Below are positions 28,897 to 42,200 of a stretch of DNA of 64,000 nucleotides, piece by piece (position 1 is the first letter of the stretch; the number at the start of each line of letters is the position of its first letter). Source of the stretch: Centrapalus pauciflorus (Eukaryota; Streptophyta; Magnoliopsida; Asterales; Asteraceae); assembly GCA_020465985.1 (NCBI GenBank), contig JAANYP010001154.1, positions 191,450 through 255,449 of the forward strand, in the 5' to 3' direction. The notes under the pieces are model-generated. The model saw only the letters and a list, made by a program, of their open reading frames with translations, did no database searches and was not told the DNA's origin. Both the position numbers and the translations under genes were made by a program.

Positions 28897-30125
28897 AGGT
28901 TCCATTGAGAACTTTTGTGCATCGAGGCTCAAAAGAACATCTACTGTCCCGTGGATGAAAATAATGTGTGGGTTAGATCAAATGGCAAAAGGGTAATTAA
29001 ATACAAAATTTTATGCATCAAGTGCACATAATGAAATTCGAGGTGGGGTAAAACAGGAATTATGTAATCCTCATTTAATTATTAACTACACTTCCAAAAT
29101 TAACAAAAATAATACAAATTCAAATAAAATGATGAAGATTCTGATGTATCGTTGTTGTTCATTTTTTGTGTTCATCAGCTTCATCCATTATCTTCGTGTT
29201 CATCATCTTCGTATTTAACGTGATGCATTGTTCATTCAAAGACCTTAATTTAACGTGATGCATCAACGTGTTCATCCAAAAATCTTAATTTAATGAGAAG
29301 CATCGTTCATTCAAACATGAATCGTTTATCGTTCTAACAAACATTCGTACCTTCCAAAATGCATCTCTTCATCAAAAATCCAAAATGCACCTTAATTTAA
29401 CGTGATGCATCGTTCATTCAAACATTAATCGTTCATCGTTCCAACAAACATTCATACCTTCCAAAATAAATCTTTTCATCATAAAATCCAAAATCCATAT
29501 CTTCATCAAAAAATCCAAAATACATCTATTCATCATAAATCCAAAAAATCCAAAATGCATATCTTCATCAAAATCCAAAATGCATATCTTCATTATTTTT
29601 GTTCATTCAAACCTTTAAATCTTTCATCACCGTGAAATCAAACTGTCTTTGTTCATTCAAACCACCATGTAAAACATTCAAACATTCGAACAACCATGAA
29701 AACCGTTTATTCAAAATCTTCGGACTACCATCGTTTATCATCCCCATTAAAGTCGAGAACCCACACCATGAAAAGAGAGGGCGGCCGAAAGAAGAAGAGA
29801 ATGAGGAGGCCGAAAAAAGAAGAGAGTGTCGGCGGCCGATAGAGGAAGCGATGGCGGTTAGGGGTTGGTGAGGGTGGTGGTCGGAAAGAGGAAGAAAAGG
29901 AGGTGGTCACGGCCAGAAGAGGAAGAGAGGGTGGTGGCCTAAGGTGGTGACCGATTTAGAGATGGAGAAAAGGGAGAGAATAGAGAGCGAAAGAGAAAGA
30001 GAGAAAGATGGAGGAAAATATGGATAGTAGTTAATAAGATGTAACTATTTCCTAATTTGCCTCCTAATAATCTTAAAATAATATTATAAAATAAATGAAG
30101 TTTTAATTATTTTAGTATTACATTA

Positions 30126-30265
30126 TGTGGATAGATTGAATTGCTATGTTTACAATATAGAGGATTACATCTATATATACACAGTTACCTAAATAATAAG
30201 TGGAAAATGAGAGGACACAATTAATAAAGGGAAAATGAATGTTCAAGAATTAATGCACGTTAACA
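30126..30265 (-). repeat. 3' LTR of copia element 2
   Basis: 140 bp, about 97% identical to 35242-35381 by direct comparison. It adjoins the polypurine tract read GCGTGGGGA on the minus strand. Confidence 0.95.
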
Positions 30266-33200
30266 TCCCCACGCAAGCGGAACGGTGGCGGTCGACAACC
30301 TAGACGATCTCGAAAAAACTCAAACTGAGATCGGGAGAGGCTCTTAGTAAAAATATCCGCAACCTGAAGCTTGGTAGGAACAAAAACAGTCCGAAGTTTC
30401 CCAGAAGCAACGAGCTCACACACAAAATGGTAATCAAGATCGATGTGCTTCGCACGTTTATGTGAGACCGGGTTTTGCGCGAGGAACAAGGCACTTTTGT
30501 TGTCACAAAGAAGAGTGGGACAATCAGGAGGCAAAGTGTGTAGTTCGCGTAAAAAATTGGAGACCCAGACAATCTCAGCCGCAGTATTGGCCACATCACG
30601 ATATTCGGACTCACAACTGGAGCGAGCCCTGGTTGGTTGTTTCTTGGCACTCCAGGAAACGAGATTGCCGCCCAAAAAGATAGAGTACCCGTAGGTTGAA
30701 TGGCGAGTGTCGATGCACCGAGCCCAATCGACATCAGAATATCCAAGTACCAAAGTAGTTGAGGGCCGCGAGAAAGTTAAACCATACGACAGCGTTCCCT
30801 TGATGTAGCGGAGAATCCTTTTAACACATTGAAAATGGGCGGTAGTCGGAACTTTCAAAAACTGACTCACTTGATTGACAGCATTGGAGATGTCTGGTCG
30901 AGTAATGGTCAAGTATTGCAACGCCCCTACAAGCGAGCGGTACATAGTTGGGTCCGAATGAGGGACACCCTCTGAAGTAAGTACTTCATTAGTTGCCAAG
31001 GGGGTTGACACCGGTTTACTATCAAGCATCTCCGCACGCTGAAGGATGTCAGTAGCATATTTGGATTGGCAAAGGAAGATGCCATTAGAGATGTGAGATG
31101 CCTCAAGACCCAAAAAACATCCAAGCATTCCAAGATCTTTTATTGCAAACTGTTTATGTAAAGTGGCAATAAAACGAGTCATAGAGTTCGGACCGTTACC
31201 AGTTAAGATAAGGTCATCTACATACACAAGTAGGTATAGGTGACAACCATTTTGATTGAAAATAAAGAGCGAGGGATCCGCTCTATTGCCCACAAAACTG
31301 TTTTGAAGTAAGAAATCGCTCAAGCGTTGAAACCACGCCCGCGGTGCTTGACGAAGACCGTAAATAGCCTTCTGTAACAAACAAACATGATCCGGGAATC
31401 GAGGATCAGCAAAACTAGGTGGCTGCTCCATGAAAAGCGGTTTACCTAGGCGACCGTGTAAGAACGCATTATTTACATCTAATTGGTGCAGCGCCCAATT
31501 ATTCATCACAGCTAGGGAAAGAAAGACCCGGATAGTGGTAGCTTTGACTACCGGGCTAAACGTATGGGAGAAATCCAAACCCGGTAGCTGTGAGAACCTC
31601 TGAGCCACAAGACGAGCCTTATACCGATCAATCGACCCATCGAAACGGTATTTGGTACGAAACAACCACTTGGAGCCGATAACATTTTGAGTTGATGGAC
31701 GGGGAACAAGAGTCCAAGTACGGTTATTATTAAGCGCCGATAATTCATGATGCATGGCATCAACCCAGTGTGGATGTTTGCTTGCAGACTTGAAGTCCTT
31801 TGGATCTGAGCTAGCGAATAGTGGCAAATGAAGATAAGTGGAAGCAAAGTCTGCACGGTGTTTGGGTTTGAAAATACCGGCCTTGGCTCGAGTAATCATA
31901 GGGTGAGACGGCTGGACAGGTGGTGGCGGTGGAAATGGAGTTAACGGGTTTTCATCGGAGGTATGAGAGGTGGATTCATCAGATGGGATGGTGGAAGTGG
32001 TTGTTGGTGAGGGTGGTGGAGAACCTGGAGCATCATGGACTAATGGAGGTTGTATGATTTGATGAGTTGAGGAAGCACTGGGAAGAGGATCATCGCAACA
32101 AGGAGTAAAATGTGAGGAGGATTTTGCGGGTGTTGCATGACCAGGAGCAAGAGCAGTGGTTGGAATAAGTGGGATGGACTCGTGGTTGGAATAAGTGGCT
32201 CCTTGGCAAGGAAAAGAATGTTCGACAAACCGTGCATGTCGAGTGATGTAAGTGCGATTTGAAGTCGGATCGAGACAGCGATAACCTTTGTATTGCGGAC
32301 AATAACCCAAGAAGATACATGGCAGGCTCCGAGGGGACAATTTATGAGCCGAGTAATCCCGAAGATAAGGATAAACCAAACACCCAAATACCCGAAAGTT
32401 GTCATAGGCCGGTGTGGTATGAAATAACACCTCATATGGAGATTTGTTATCCAAAAGCCGCGTAGGGAGACGATTTATAATGTAGACTGCGGTGCTGAAG
32501 GCATAGACCCAATAGGTAGCAGGTACATGACTACTGAACAATAGGGCCAAACCGGTTTCAACGATATGACGATGCTTTCTCTCGGCACACCCGTTTTGTT
32601 GAGGCGTGTATGGGCAAGAGACCCGATGAAAGGTACCATTCTCCTCAAATATTTCCTTGACCCGATGATTTAAAAATTCACTGCCGCCATCACTTTGAAA
32701 TACTTTAATTTTGCGATTAAACTGTGTTTGAGCAAACTTGATGAAAATTAATAAAACATCTTTAAACTAAGACTTTGTCTGCAATGGGTAAAACCAGGTG
32801 AATCGAGAGTAATCGTCGACAAAAATGACATAGTAGCGACTGTTGTCGACAGAGGTTACAGGTGAATAACCCCATAGGTCACAATGGACCAGGTCAAGCG
32901 GATTTGATGCACGTTGTTCATTATTAATAAACGGTAAGCGGTGCGATTTTGACAATTCACACGAGTTGCAAACAACTGGCTTAGGTAAAACTGAAGTAAA
33001 TGTGACACAACCATTTTTATTTAGTAACGTAAGTGTATCATGAGATACATGACCCAACCGTGCGTTCCACAATTCAAACGAAGCTTTATTTGAAGACGCC
33101 AAAAAAGCACGTGGCTCAGACCGGAGAATGTAAAGGCCATTTTCACACCTTCCTTGTGCTAGAACTTGCTTCGTTGCTCGGTCCTGTATGTAAAAATTTG

Positions 33201-35178
33201 GTTGAGAAAACAAAACATCCACGTTATTGTCACTCGTTAATTTGCTAATGGATAACAGATTTTGCACGATGTGAGGTACAACTAAAACCTCGTTCAATCG
33301 TATATTTGGAGAAATAGTTTTATGGCCAATATGAGATATAGATAAAGAGTTACCACTGCCAAATGTTACTTTATTGTTACCACCATAGGGAGAACTGTGT
33401 TGCAGAGATTGAGTATTTTGAACCATATGATCGGTGGTGCTGGTATCTGCAACAAGCCAGTCAGGGGTGATGTTACAAGTAGCATGAAATGCCTTAGATA
33501 TATCTTCAACACTGGAGGAATTGGAGGCAGCAAATGATGGCAAACGGGGGCATGACGATGCATAGTGACCATTTTCACGACACAATTGACAGTGCGGGGG
33601 TCGGCGAGAACCATGACCCCTACCTGCAGACGCAGAACTATGATAGCCACTACTCCCTCTACGATTACTACGTCCCCGATTAGCATTAAAAGCAACTGCA
33701 GGGGTACCGGTACCATGTCTTGACGAGTGAAACTGTTCATATGATTCAGCCTGTGATATGATATCACGAAGAGATGGCAGGGGCTTGACAGTGCAAGTGG
33801 CAGTGGAAAACATCTCGAATCCAGGACCTAGACCCCGAAGAAACAGGTGAGATTTCTCAGCATCATCAACGGGTTGGCTAGCGGTAGAAAGCTGTTCGAC
33901 AAGGTGCTTGAATCGGCGACCAAAGTCAGCCACAGTGGAGTTACCCTTTGAAATCCAGGGGCGGATCCAGGATTTTTTGTTATCGGTGTCACTTTTTAAG
34001 AGTAAGTTTAATAGTTAGGTTTTCAAAATATTTTCTAAAATGGACCGGGTCACTGAAACGGGTTGCTAACACAAAATTAACAAATAACAAGATTTTTATA
34101 ATTACAAAAGTACATAGTAAAAGACTATTTCTCAACTGTCACAGTTGCAACTGACAAAACCAATATTAGGTTCAACACACAATTGATAAACCAAAGGATA
34201 CAAAAGATGTTTCATAATTTCCACCATTTATCTAGCAAGCTCGCAGACTCCATTCAAGTTAGAAAATATTGGATCGTCTTTCACATTCTCAATATAGTAT
34301 TCAAGTTGATGTAATAGATTAACATTCTCATCATAATTGAAATCATTCGGATACATATCCTCCAACTTTAATAACTATGTGCATCAAAGTACCGAAAAGC
34401 ATTTGGACCGGTGTCTTCAACAATGTTTGGGCTAGTTTTTTTTTTTTTTTTTTTTTGGGTTTTTTAAATCTTTTGGGTTAGTTCTTGAATTTTGTCTCTT
34501 ATCCTTTTTATTTTATTGGGCTTCTGTTTTTCTTTTAAGTTTTTGTGATTAAACTCAGTAATATTTTAATAAGTTTGGGTAACGAAATCAACAAATATAA
34601 ATTAGATTTGTATATAATACTTTTATAAATTTTTCGTAGGTGTCACTAAAAAAAAATCTTAGGTGTCACTCGACTTTTTGATACATACGTAACTCAGTAT
34701 TTTAAAATTTTATAGGTGTCGAGTGACACCCATCCTAATAAATTGCATCCGCCCCTGTCGAAATTAGACGCAATTGATCACGTAGGTTCTGAATCCGATC
34801 AACAGAAGAATTGCTAAAGGCATGTTCAAGTGCTTGCCAAATAGAGTATGCAGTGGGGAGACCGATGACTTCCCCTAAAACTTCTTCGGAAAGGGATGCA
34901 TTTAGAAGCATAACGGATTTTTGATCATCAGTCTGCCATGCTAGATACAAAGGGTTCGGGGTGCGTTTATCATCAACACCAATCTCAGCAGGGGGTGGAT
35001 TGGAACCATTGATATGTGCACTCAGATTTTGCACATTGAACACAGGAAGCATTTGGTTTTTCCAATAAAGGTAGTTTGTGGAAGTGAGTTTGAGGGGTAT
35101 CATGTGCATGATGGAGTTCATAGGTGCAGAAGTATGAGGGGCAGAAGGGGAGGCCATGGACACGAGATGAAGCAGCAA
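30250..35178 (-). pseudogene. Copia element 2 gag-pol, one stop and one MITE insertion
   Basis: Gag begins near 35178 or at the internal ATG of MASPSAPHTSAP, and is cut after LRLIS by a MITE (33956-34757). It resumes as KGNSTVADFGRR in what would be the same frame. It has a zinc knuckle CQLCRENGHYASSC. The protease site reads ADTSTTDH, where a DTGA or DSGA is expected, so the active-site Gly is changed. Integrase has the HHCC finger and DDE residues. A TAG at 32767-32769 splits it, with the frame continuing through FQSDGGSEF. Reverse transcriptase keeps NAFLHGRLGKPLFMEQPP and YVDD in LLVYVDDLILTG. RNase H ends at DIFTKSLSRSQFEFF. All pieces lie in one frame apart from the inserted DNA. Confidence 0.9.
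33956..34757. mobile_element. hAT-like non-autonomous element in gag of copia element 2
   Basis: The ends are CAGGGGCGGATCCAGG and, in reverse complement, CAGGGGCGGATGCAAT, with a shared GGTGTCACT farther in. Flanks TTGAAATC and TCGAAATT look like an 8-bp target duplication with two changes, as for hAT elements. It is 802 bp with no transposase frame. Confidence 0.85.
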
Positions 35179-35229
35179 AGAAGATGATGTGGAGGAGGGG
35201 AATACAGAAAGAAGAAAGAGAGGATGATA

Positions 35230-35241
35230 GGCTCTATACCA
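35230..35241 (-). promoter_or_regulatory. Primer binding site variant of copia element 2
   Basis: The minus strand reads TGGTATAGAGCC directly beside the LTR. Compared with the common TGGTATCAGAGC one C is missing. Copia element 3 has the same variant. Confidence 0.75.
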
Positions 35242-35381
35242 TGTGGATAGATTGAATTGCTATGTTTACAATATAGAGGATTACATCTATATATACACAG
35301 TTACCTAAATAATAATAGGAAAATGAGAGGACACAATTAATAAAGGGAAACTGAATGGTCAAGAATTAATGCACGTTAACA
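35242..35381 (-). repeat. 5' LTR of copia element 2
   Basis: 140 bp, the partner of 30126-30265. It is followed by the target duplication CATTA. Confidence 0.95.
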
Positions 35382-35470
35382 CATTATTACTCTTTGTGCA
35401 CCATTGGTAGCTAATCTGATGCATAAAAGTTCTTAGAGGTGCCCCGGTGCATAAAAGTTTTCAATTGAAC

Positions 35471-35473
<3 letters not shown>

Positions 35474-35549
<76 letters not shown>
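35474..35549. repeat. (TA)n array between E3 and E4
   Basis: About 75 bases of pure TA, closed on the left by CCCTATA of E3 and on the right by TATAGG of E4. Confidence 0.95.
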
Positions 35550-35551
<2 letters not shown>

Positions 35552-36663
35552 TTCTATAGGGCACCACGATGCATTGGGAACCGGTGGGAACCAAAAATGC
35601 ATAAAGGACAATATTGGAATTATTAATATAAATCTAATTTAATTAATATATTTAATTTAATTAATTTTATTCTCATTAAAATAGGAAACTAAATCAAATC
35701 AACCAACTTTCCACTTTAACCTCCCACTTTCTCTCTAGCCGGCGGCCTCACTCCCGCCTCTTTCTCTCTAGTCGGCGGCGACCGGCGGCCTTGCTCTCTC
35801 CCCCTCATCACCATCGCGGCAACGTTGCCACAACAACACCATCATTTGATCCACAACAACATCCTCTCTCCCTCTCTAGGCGGCGGCCACCACACATTTC
35901 GGATGCCAAAACTCCATCATCATCGGCGATTGCACCACCACTGTCATACCACCACGAATTCGCGGATGAAGTTTCAAAAATTTGAATGAACGATGAAGAT
36001 TAACTGATAAAGAGATGCATTGTAAACACGTTTGAAGGTATGGACATGTTTTTTCATTCATTTAGTTGATGAAAAACGTTGAAAAATTAATTGTGTTTAT
36101 CCGATGTTTATGGAAGACAAATCTAATGCATCGTGTTTATGAAGATGAATCATGTTTGAAGATGAATCCGATGAAGATGCATCATGCTTGAAAATGAATA
36201 CGATGAAGATGCATCGTGATTTTTTATGAATCAAATGAAGATGCATCGTGATTTTTGATGAATCAAATGGAGATGCATCACCATTTTGATGATGCATGAT
36301 GGTGGGACGAAGAAGATGTTGAATATTAGCGAAAATGAGGATGAAGAACCGAGATGCATCACGAATTGAAGGATAAATATTAGATGCATTGACATCAAAT
36401 CTTCTTTTTTGAATTTGTTTAGATTTTGTAATTTTGAAAGTGTATCAATTCATATTTTTTTAACATTTATTGGTTAGGTATTGATTGAACATTTAATTAA
36501 TATAAAATTAAATTTTATTTGACTAGCTATATTTATTAATCCCAAAATACCCCTATGCATACCAAATACATGCATCGCGTTATGCATTAATGATCATTTA
36601 ATCTAAAGACTGTGGTTGGTTCTTTTTTTTGTTCCCGATGCATATGGTGCCCCATAGAACCTG

Positions 36664-36670
<7 letters not shown>
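35546..36670. mobile_element. TA-flanked inverted-repeat element E4
   Basis: The left end GGTTCTATAGGGCACCACGA then TGCATTGGGAACC matches the reverse complement of the right end, GGTTCTATGGGGCACCATAT then GCATCGGGAAC. Inside, GATGCATC-like motifs recur at least six times between 36170 and 36365. A C-rich stretch at 35720-35930 gives short chance frames. No transposase is visible. Confidence 0.75.

Positions 36671-36754
<84 letters not shown>
36667..36754. repeat. (TA)n array between E4 and E5
   Basis: About 85 bases of pure TA joining the two elements. Confidence 0.95.
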
Positions 36755-36757
<3 letters not shown>

Positions 36758-37187
36758 ATGGTTCGTATGAGTACCTAAATAATGCAGAGTACCGTGAGTA
36801 CCTGTGAACACACGAGTTTTAGATGTGAACATGCTCCGAAAAAAAGTTTTTTTTTTAATTTTTTTCCATATTAATTTAGATACAAATAATATAAGCCTAT
36901 TCGTAAAAGAATTACACACATTCACAATTTTGAGCCTCTTAAAAGTCATGTGAACGTGAAAAAATTCATGTGAACATGCTTAGCTGTGAACATACATTCA
37001 CAACAGTGCAGTTCATGTGAACTTGCACGTTTCACATAGTTATAGTGTGTGTTTAGGTGTGATTTTTTGCAAGTAGTCTTATATTATTAATTTAGACATG
37101 ATCATGAAAAAAAATTTCAAAAAAAATAGTTTTAAGCGAGGTACCTCCGGTACTCCGCAAAACTAGTGGTACTCATTTGAACCCAAA

Positions 37188-37194
<7 letters not shown>
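36750..37194. mobile_element. TA-flanked inverted-repeat element E5
   Basis: The left end has GGTTCGTATGAGTACC, GCAGAGTACCG and GAGTACC. The right end in reverse complement has GGGTTCAAATGAGTACCACT, GCGGAGTACCGGAGGTACC. The 445-bp interior repeats GTGAACATG-like motifs at least five times (36800-37030). Non-coding. Confidence 0.75.
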
Positions 37195-37253
<59 letters not shown>

Positions 37254-37270
37254 CATACATACATATATAT
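37190..37270. repeat. (TA)n(CATA)n array between E5 and E6
   Basis: About 58 bases of TA, then four CATA units, then ATATAT leading into E6. Confidence 0.95.
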
Positions 37271-39133
37271 GGGTAAATTACAAATTTCGTCCCTATGCTT
37301 ATACCAAAACTATGGATATCGTCATTTTCACGATAAAATTACAATTATAGTATTTATAGTTGACGTTTTATTACGCATTTGGTCCATTTCTCCAATATTT
37401 TTTTTAAAAATGACAATTTTACCCTTTAGTTTTATTTCAATTTTGGTCCCTAATTAAATATCTTTATTTTTCACTTTATTAATGGTTTTTTTATTCTTTT
37501 ATTATTTATTTAATATAGTCTTATTATTATTAAATTTAATTTGTTACTTTTTGTTATTAATACTACTATTATTATTCTTACATAACATTAAATATATGTT
37601 GGACTGTTAATATAATCATATTTTTTAAATGTATTTATTTATTTTGTTACTTTTGATTTATAAAATTTATAACTATTTATACATATAATTTATTTATCTT
37701 TTGTCTCTAGCTACTATATATTACTTCATATAAATATTTATAAATTTAATCATTTGTATTCTAACTTATGCAATTGAATTTAAATATTTTGTATTTATAT
37801 AAACATTATACGTCAAATGAAATTTTAACTTAACGAATATAAAATTTAACGTGTTTTCTATTCTAATTTGTTTATTTCTTAAAGTTAATGTACATATAAA
37901 TTACAAATGTTCAAAGTATTAATCCATTAAGCATAACAAGAACTACATACGAAGTTACAACAAAACTTAACAATTTAGTTTAATTTATGCATATAATATG
38001 TGTAACACCCCGACTCATGAGCAGGTACGTGTAATTATCCCATTGACTAATTATAATAGTGATTATTGCGTTGGTCCAATTGCGTCCCGTATAGTGGATT
38101 ATACGTGCCGGGATGGAGATTACGTGGATTCGGGATATAATTTTAGTGGAAAAACTATAATTATGAATTCACGGGATTAAATGGGATTTAATGATATACA
38201 TAGTGGATTTTTAATATTGGGGTCGGGTATCAGTGTCGAACCCGCATTATAACGGGATCCGTATAGATACGTATATGTGTGTGACGTGTGTTCCTTGCCT
38301 TCCTTTTGTGCAAATCAGTGAAGTAAAGTGTGTGTGTGTGTTCTTTGTGCTGCTGGAACTTGAAATTGAATCTAAATCAAGTGATCAAAGGTGCTAAAAT
38401 CATATTGAAGATCTCCTAGTTGTGTTCTTGAGTTCAAGGTAAGAAATCCCTAGAATTGAATCTGATTTTGTGGGTTATATGGAGTTATATGTTGGGAATT
38501 GTTGTGTAACCAAGTTAGTAGTGTTTTGGTATCATTTATATGTGTTTTACATGCTGGAATCGGAGTTTGGAGGTGAAATTCCTCCTCGGCAGAACTGAAA
38601 CAGCGAACAGAGGGTCTGTCTGCATCGCGAGCGCGGTCGCGACGCGCCAAGCGCGACCGCGATGATCTTGTTGAGCGCGGGCCGCGATCCAGGCCAGTGC
38701 GGCCACGATCCGGCTCAGATGGCTTGGGTCGGTTTGGGCTTTGGGGGTCCGTTGGGCTGTTTTGTGGGGTTCAATTGGCTATGTTAACAATTATGGGATG
38801 GTTGGGATTAATCTGGGGAGAATTAATTTGTGTACAGGGATAGTCAGAAACTGTTACGGGCCGGGTCCGGATCAGACAGTTAGGGAGATTGTGCGGGGTG
38901 ATCCAGGTGAGTACGTGAGACCTTTTTAAAGGACTAGTCGCTGTCTTTTGAGTCTTTCATGTTAGTACTTCATATGTGATTATATGAATTGTTTGGGCAT
39001 TGCGATCTGCCCCTCAGGTATGAGCTTACCCTTCTTTATATGTGAATATATGGTATGCATGAGATCCATTATAGTGTATCACAATGGGTTATCGCGGGAG
39101 CGTTGTAGCTCTGTTTAACCGTGTGTAGGGTTC

Positions 39134-39135
<2 letters not shown>

Positions 39136-39206
<71 letters not shown>
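39136..39206. repeat. (TA)n array, left half of a Helitron-split microsatellite
   Basis: About 68 bases of TA within the solo LTR. The matching other half is at 45867-45946. Confidence 0.9.
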
Positions 39207-39207
<1 letters not shown>

Positions 39208-39279
39208 TACTAATAAAGCATTTAGATGCTTACAACTTTTATTGCATTATGTACAATCATTTGATGCACATTCTTGAAT

Positions 39280-42200
39280 TTTAAGACGTACAAGCATGTA
39301 AAACAAGATGTACAATCCATTAGAGCATAAACAAGACTGCAGTCGCTTAAACGATGCAAAGTCCAAAAGATATTTTGAAAATGTCATTGGGAAGTGTATT
39401 GTTGGAAAGAAACAATTCCCTTTCCTCGATGCTCCGAGAACACAACCGTCGCTTCTATCTACTCCTATTCCTTCCCACTCTTCCTCTACAGACTATTGCT
39501 TTTCCCACCCACTCTTCCTAACAATACATTTTACTGAAATCGGCTCGACAGTTGTTATTGAACCCGCGTCCGGCTACGATTGTTCTATGAGATTTCGTCT
39601 TCATCCAGTTAGCGATTATGCGGTTTCCTCTTCGTCCAGTTATTGGTAATTTGTAACGATTCTATGGTTTTAGCCCCTTTTCCGTGAGTTCATGGAATTT
39701 TCTGTTAATTTATTTTTCCTTCGATAGAGTTCACAGGCTTCATCCATCTAGCTTAAAGTATTTAACAAATCTTCGTTTTTTTTTAAATTGGAATTAGGGT
39801 TCAATATATGTTTGGGTTAGAATATAACAGATCTAATAACCTTAGAGAACAGTCTTCTTATGCCCCAAAAGTGACCCAATAAGCGCCATATGTTTGCCAT
39901 CTTTACAGCAAAGTTTCTCCAGCTTCGATTATGGTACGTTAAACATGATTTTCAGATTTTGTCATAGTGCTAATTTCAATTTATACAAGTGGAAGCATTG
40001 TAAATTGTTGTTTATATGTTGTGCATTGAATTTAGAAGGATTGTATCTAAACTTTCCCCATTACCCGCGATAGCAAGAGGGAAATAATTTGGAGAATTTG
40101 AGATTGAATGTGGGTGAACCAGAAAATAATGCACAAGAAATTCTCTATAATACCGTTTTGATGTTATAAACTCTTTTACTTAGTTTTTTAATATACTGTT
40201 TTGAACTTTTGATGTTATAAACTCTTTTTCCATTGATTGAAGATCGAACCACAACTATCTCAACTTTATTTTGAATTTGGGTATGTATTTGGAAGATATT
40301 TTGAATTTGGGTATGTATTTGGAAGATATGCTCGCACAACAACAGAATGCGTATGCATTTAATATGTAGCGAAATATACATTTAGACGGTCAAAAATTTT
40401 GAAAATACATATTAATTAAGTATTATGCACTGGTTTTTATCGACTTTTTGGTAAATCAAATTCATTAATTTTACCAGTGATTGGGGTTGCCAACTCAGCT
40501 TTGGAAGTGGTAATTGAGCACACTGACAAAATTCATCTGTACTTAACTACTAATTAGGTGTGATTGACTTCTCTAGCACACACCACACTGCTAATCTCCA
40601 TGTTTATATGTGTTTATTACAGGTTGCTTCTGAGTTACTGGATTGAAGTCTCCCTGACTCCGCTTAATGACCCAGAACCACAACAAGCAAAGCATGAAGA
40701 AAGAAGCATCACTATTGGAAACGAAAAACGGATACATGTATAGACAAGTCGGAGTGCCTCTTATTTTTAAAATGTTCGCTGTTTGTGAGCCATTTTCTTA
40801 CATTGATTTTGTTTCATTTGAATATAGATACATATAGATATATTAGTGCTGCTGATGGAAGCAAGAACGATCAGCAGCCTGGGCAGTTAATTGCGCCGCT
40901 ATAGCGGCGCTATAGCGGTTAGCGGTCCTTGAAAAAATAGCGGTTCCGCGAATAGCGGCATTATTTACCGCTATTTGCCGCTGTTTACTTCTATTTAGGA
41001 CCGCTATTTACCGCTATTTGGAGGAGCAGTCCAGATCGATCATTCTTTAAGCTATATTTTGTTAAATCTTTAATACTTTGTTTAATACTTTATAAAGTAA
41101 TGCTATATCTTGTTTATCTTTGTTTGTTTAATGTGTTGTTCGATTCTATGACCTTTATGATTTTAGTTCTTTATGACTTTTGAATTGAAACTTTCTATTC
41201 TAATTTCAAACAACAAAAATGGTGAAACGATTGCGTGGATCCAAATCGATTTGCTGTTGCGCGTCTCCTCGTTTTTCTTTGGCACCTCTCTCTTCATTCT
41301 CATGGTATTATCTCATCACTTCGTGTTTCTCTTTGTATTTCTTTTAATAGTTTCGTACAATCAATTTTAACTCATTTGAAAGATTTTCTTGTGCATTAAC
41401 TTTGTGTATAATAATCCAAGTTCATGTGTTTGATTATTGAGTTATAGTGATTCTGAATGCTAATTTCTGTTAATTTGAAGTCGTAGTTTACTAATTAAGA
41501 AAATTTTAAGTCGTTTGTTAAATTTTGGAAGAAATTTGATTGATTACTTATATGAGCCTGAATCTGTGTCCATAACCTCTCCTTTAAATCATTATACCCT
41601 TCGATTCTTCTAACATCTGACTCTTGCCGATTGAGTACTTGATTTTTTCAGTCCATGTTTCTTTGACATAATCAATGGTCTCAGGTTTCTATTTGACATA
41701 ATCAAGGGTTCGAAGTTTCCTTCTTGCTGATTGATGCTTTTAACCAGCAACCTTTGGTTGGTTTCTATAACATGTTACTTTCTACATTTCTTTGATTTTA
41801 GATGTGATTTTATATTGTGCAGATGATGATCATAGTAGCTACAAAAGGAAAAGACTCATATTGAAAACGCTTCTCACCCAAAAGCCAATTGTACACTGGA
41901 AACAATCGAATCAGATTATCTTTTGCACTCTTCTTTTTCTACATAAGGCTTTTAATGTAAAGTTAAAGTGAAGATAGCCATCACAAATTTGAATTTTTAA
42001 CATTTCTATTGATTGAAGAGGTGAATTAAAGTTTGATTCTTCTGTATTTTGTAGTTTTTCAGGTTGAATTGAAAGATGAGGCTGGAAATCATTTAAAATC
42101 GATAGTTGATCTGAGCTGCAGAGAATTCTAATCTTGCTTGATGTCCGAGGCTAAGCTTCCAGCTGCTGAGCAGAAAAGGTATATTCTTGTTTTGATTCAA

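Larger units (their letters stand above)
30126..35381 (-). mobile_element. Copia element 2, complete, with 140-bp LTRs and TSD CATTA
   Basis: LTRs at 30126-30265 and 35242-35381 are each 140 bp, start TGTGGATAG and end GTTAACA on the plus strand, and differ at about four sites. The 5-bp duplication CATTA is seen at 30121-30125 and 35382-35386. A minus-strand primer site TGGTATAGAGCC adjoins the right LTR and a GCGTGGGGA polypurine tract adjoins the left one. The element is structurally complete apart from a hAT-like insertion in gag and one stop codon. Confidence 0.95.

Noticed and set aside
36800..37030. Regularly spaced GTGAACATG motifs as a possible CRISPR-like array
   Set aside because: The motifs are short, unevenly spaced and diverged, lie in a plant transposon, and there are no spacers or cas genes.
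39308..39649. 113-codon frame near the left end of the large Helitron as a gene
   Set aside because: No recognisable domain, no neighbouring exons in phase, and a Ser/Pro-rich composition. It is kept only as part of the Helitron interior.
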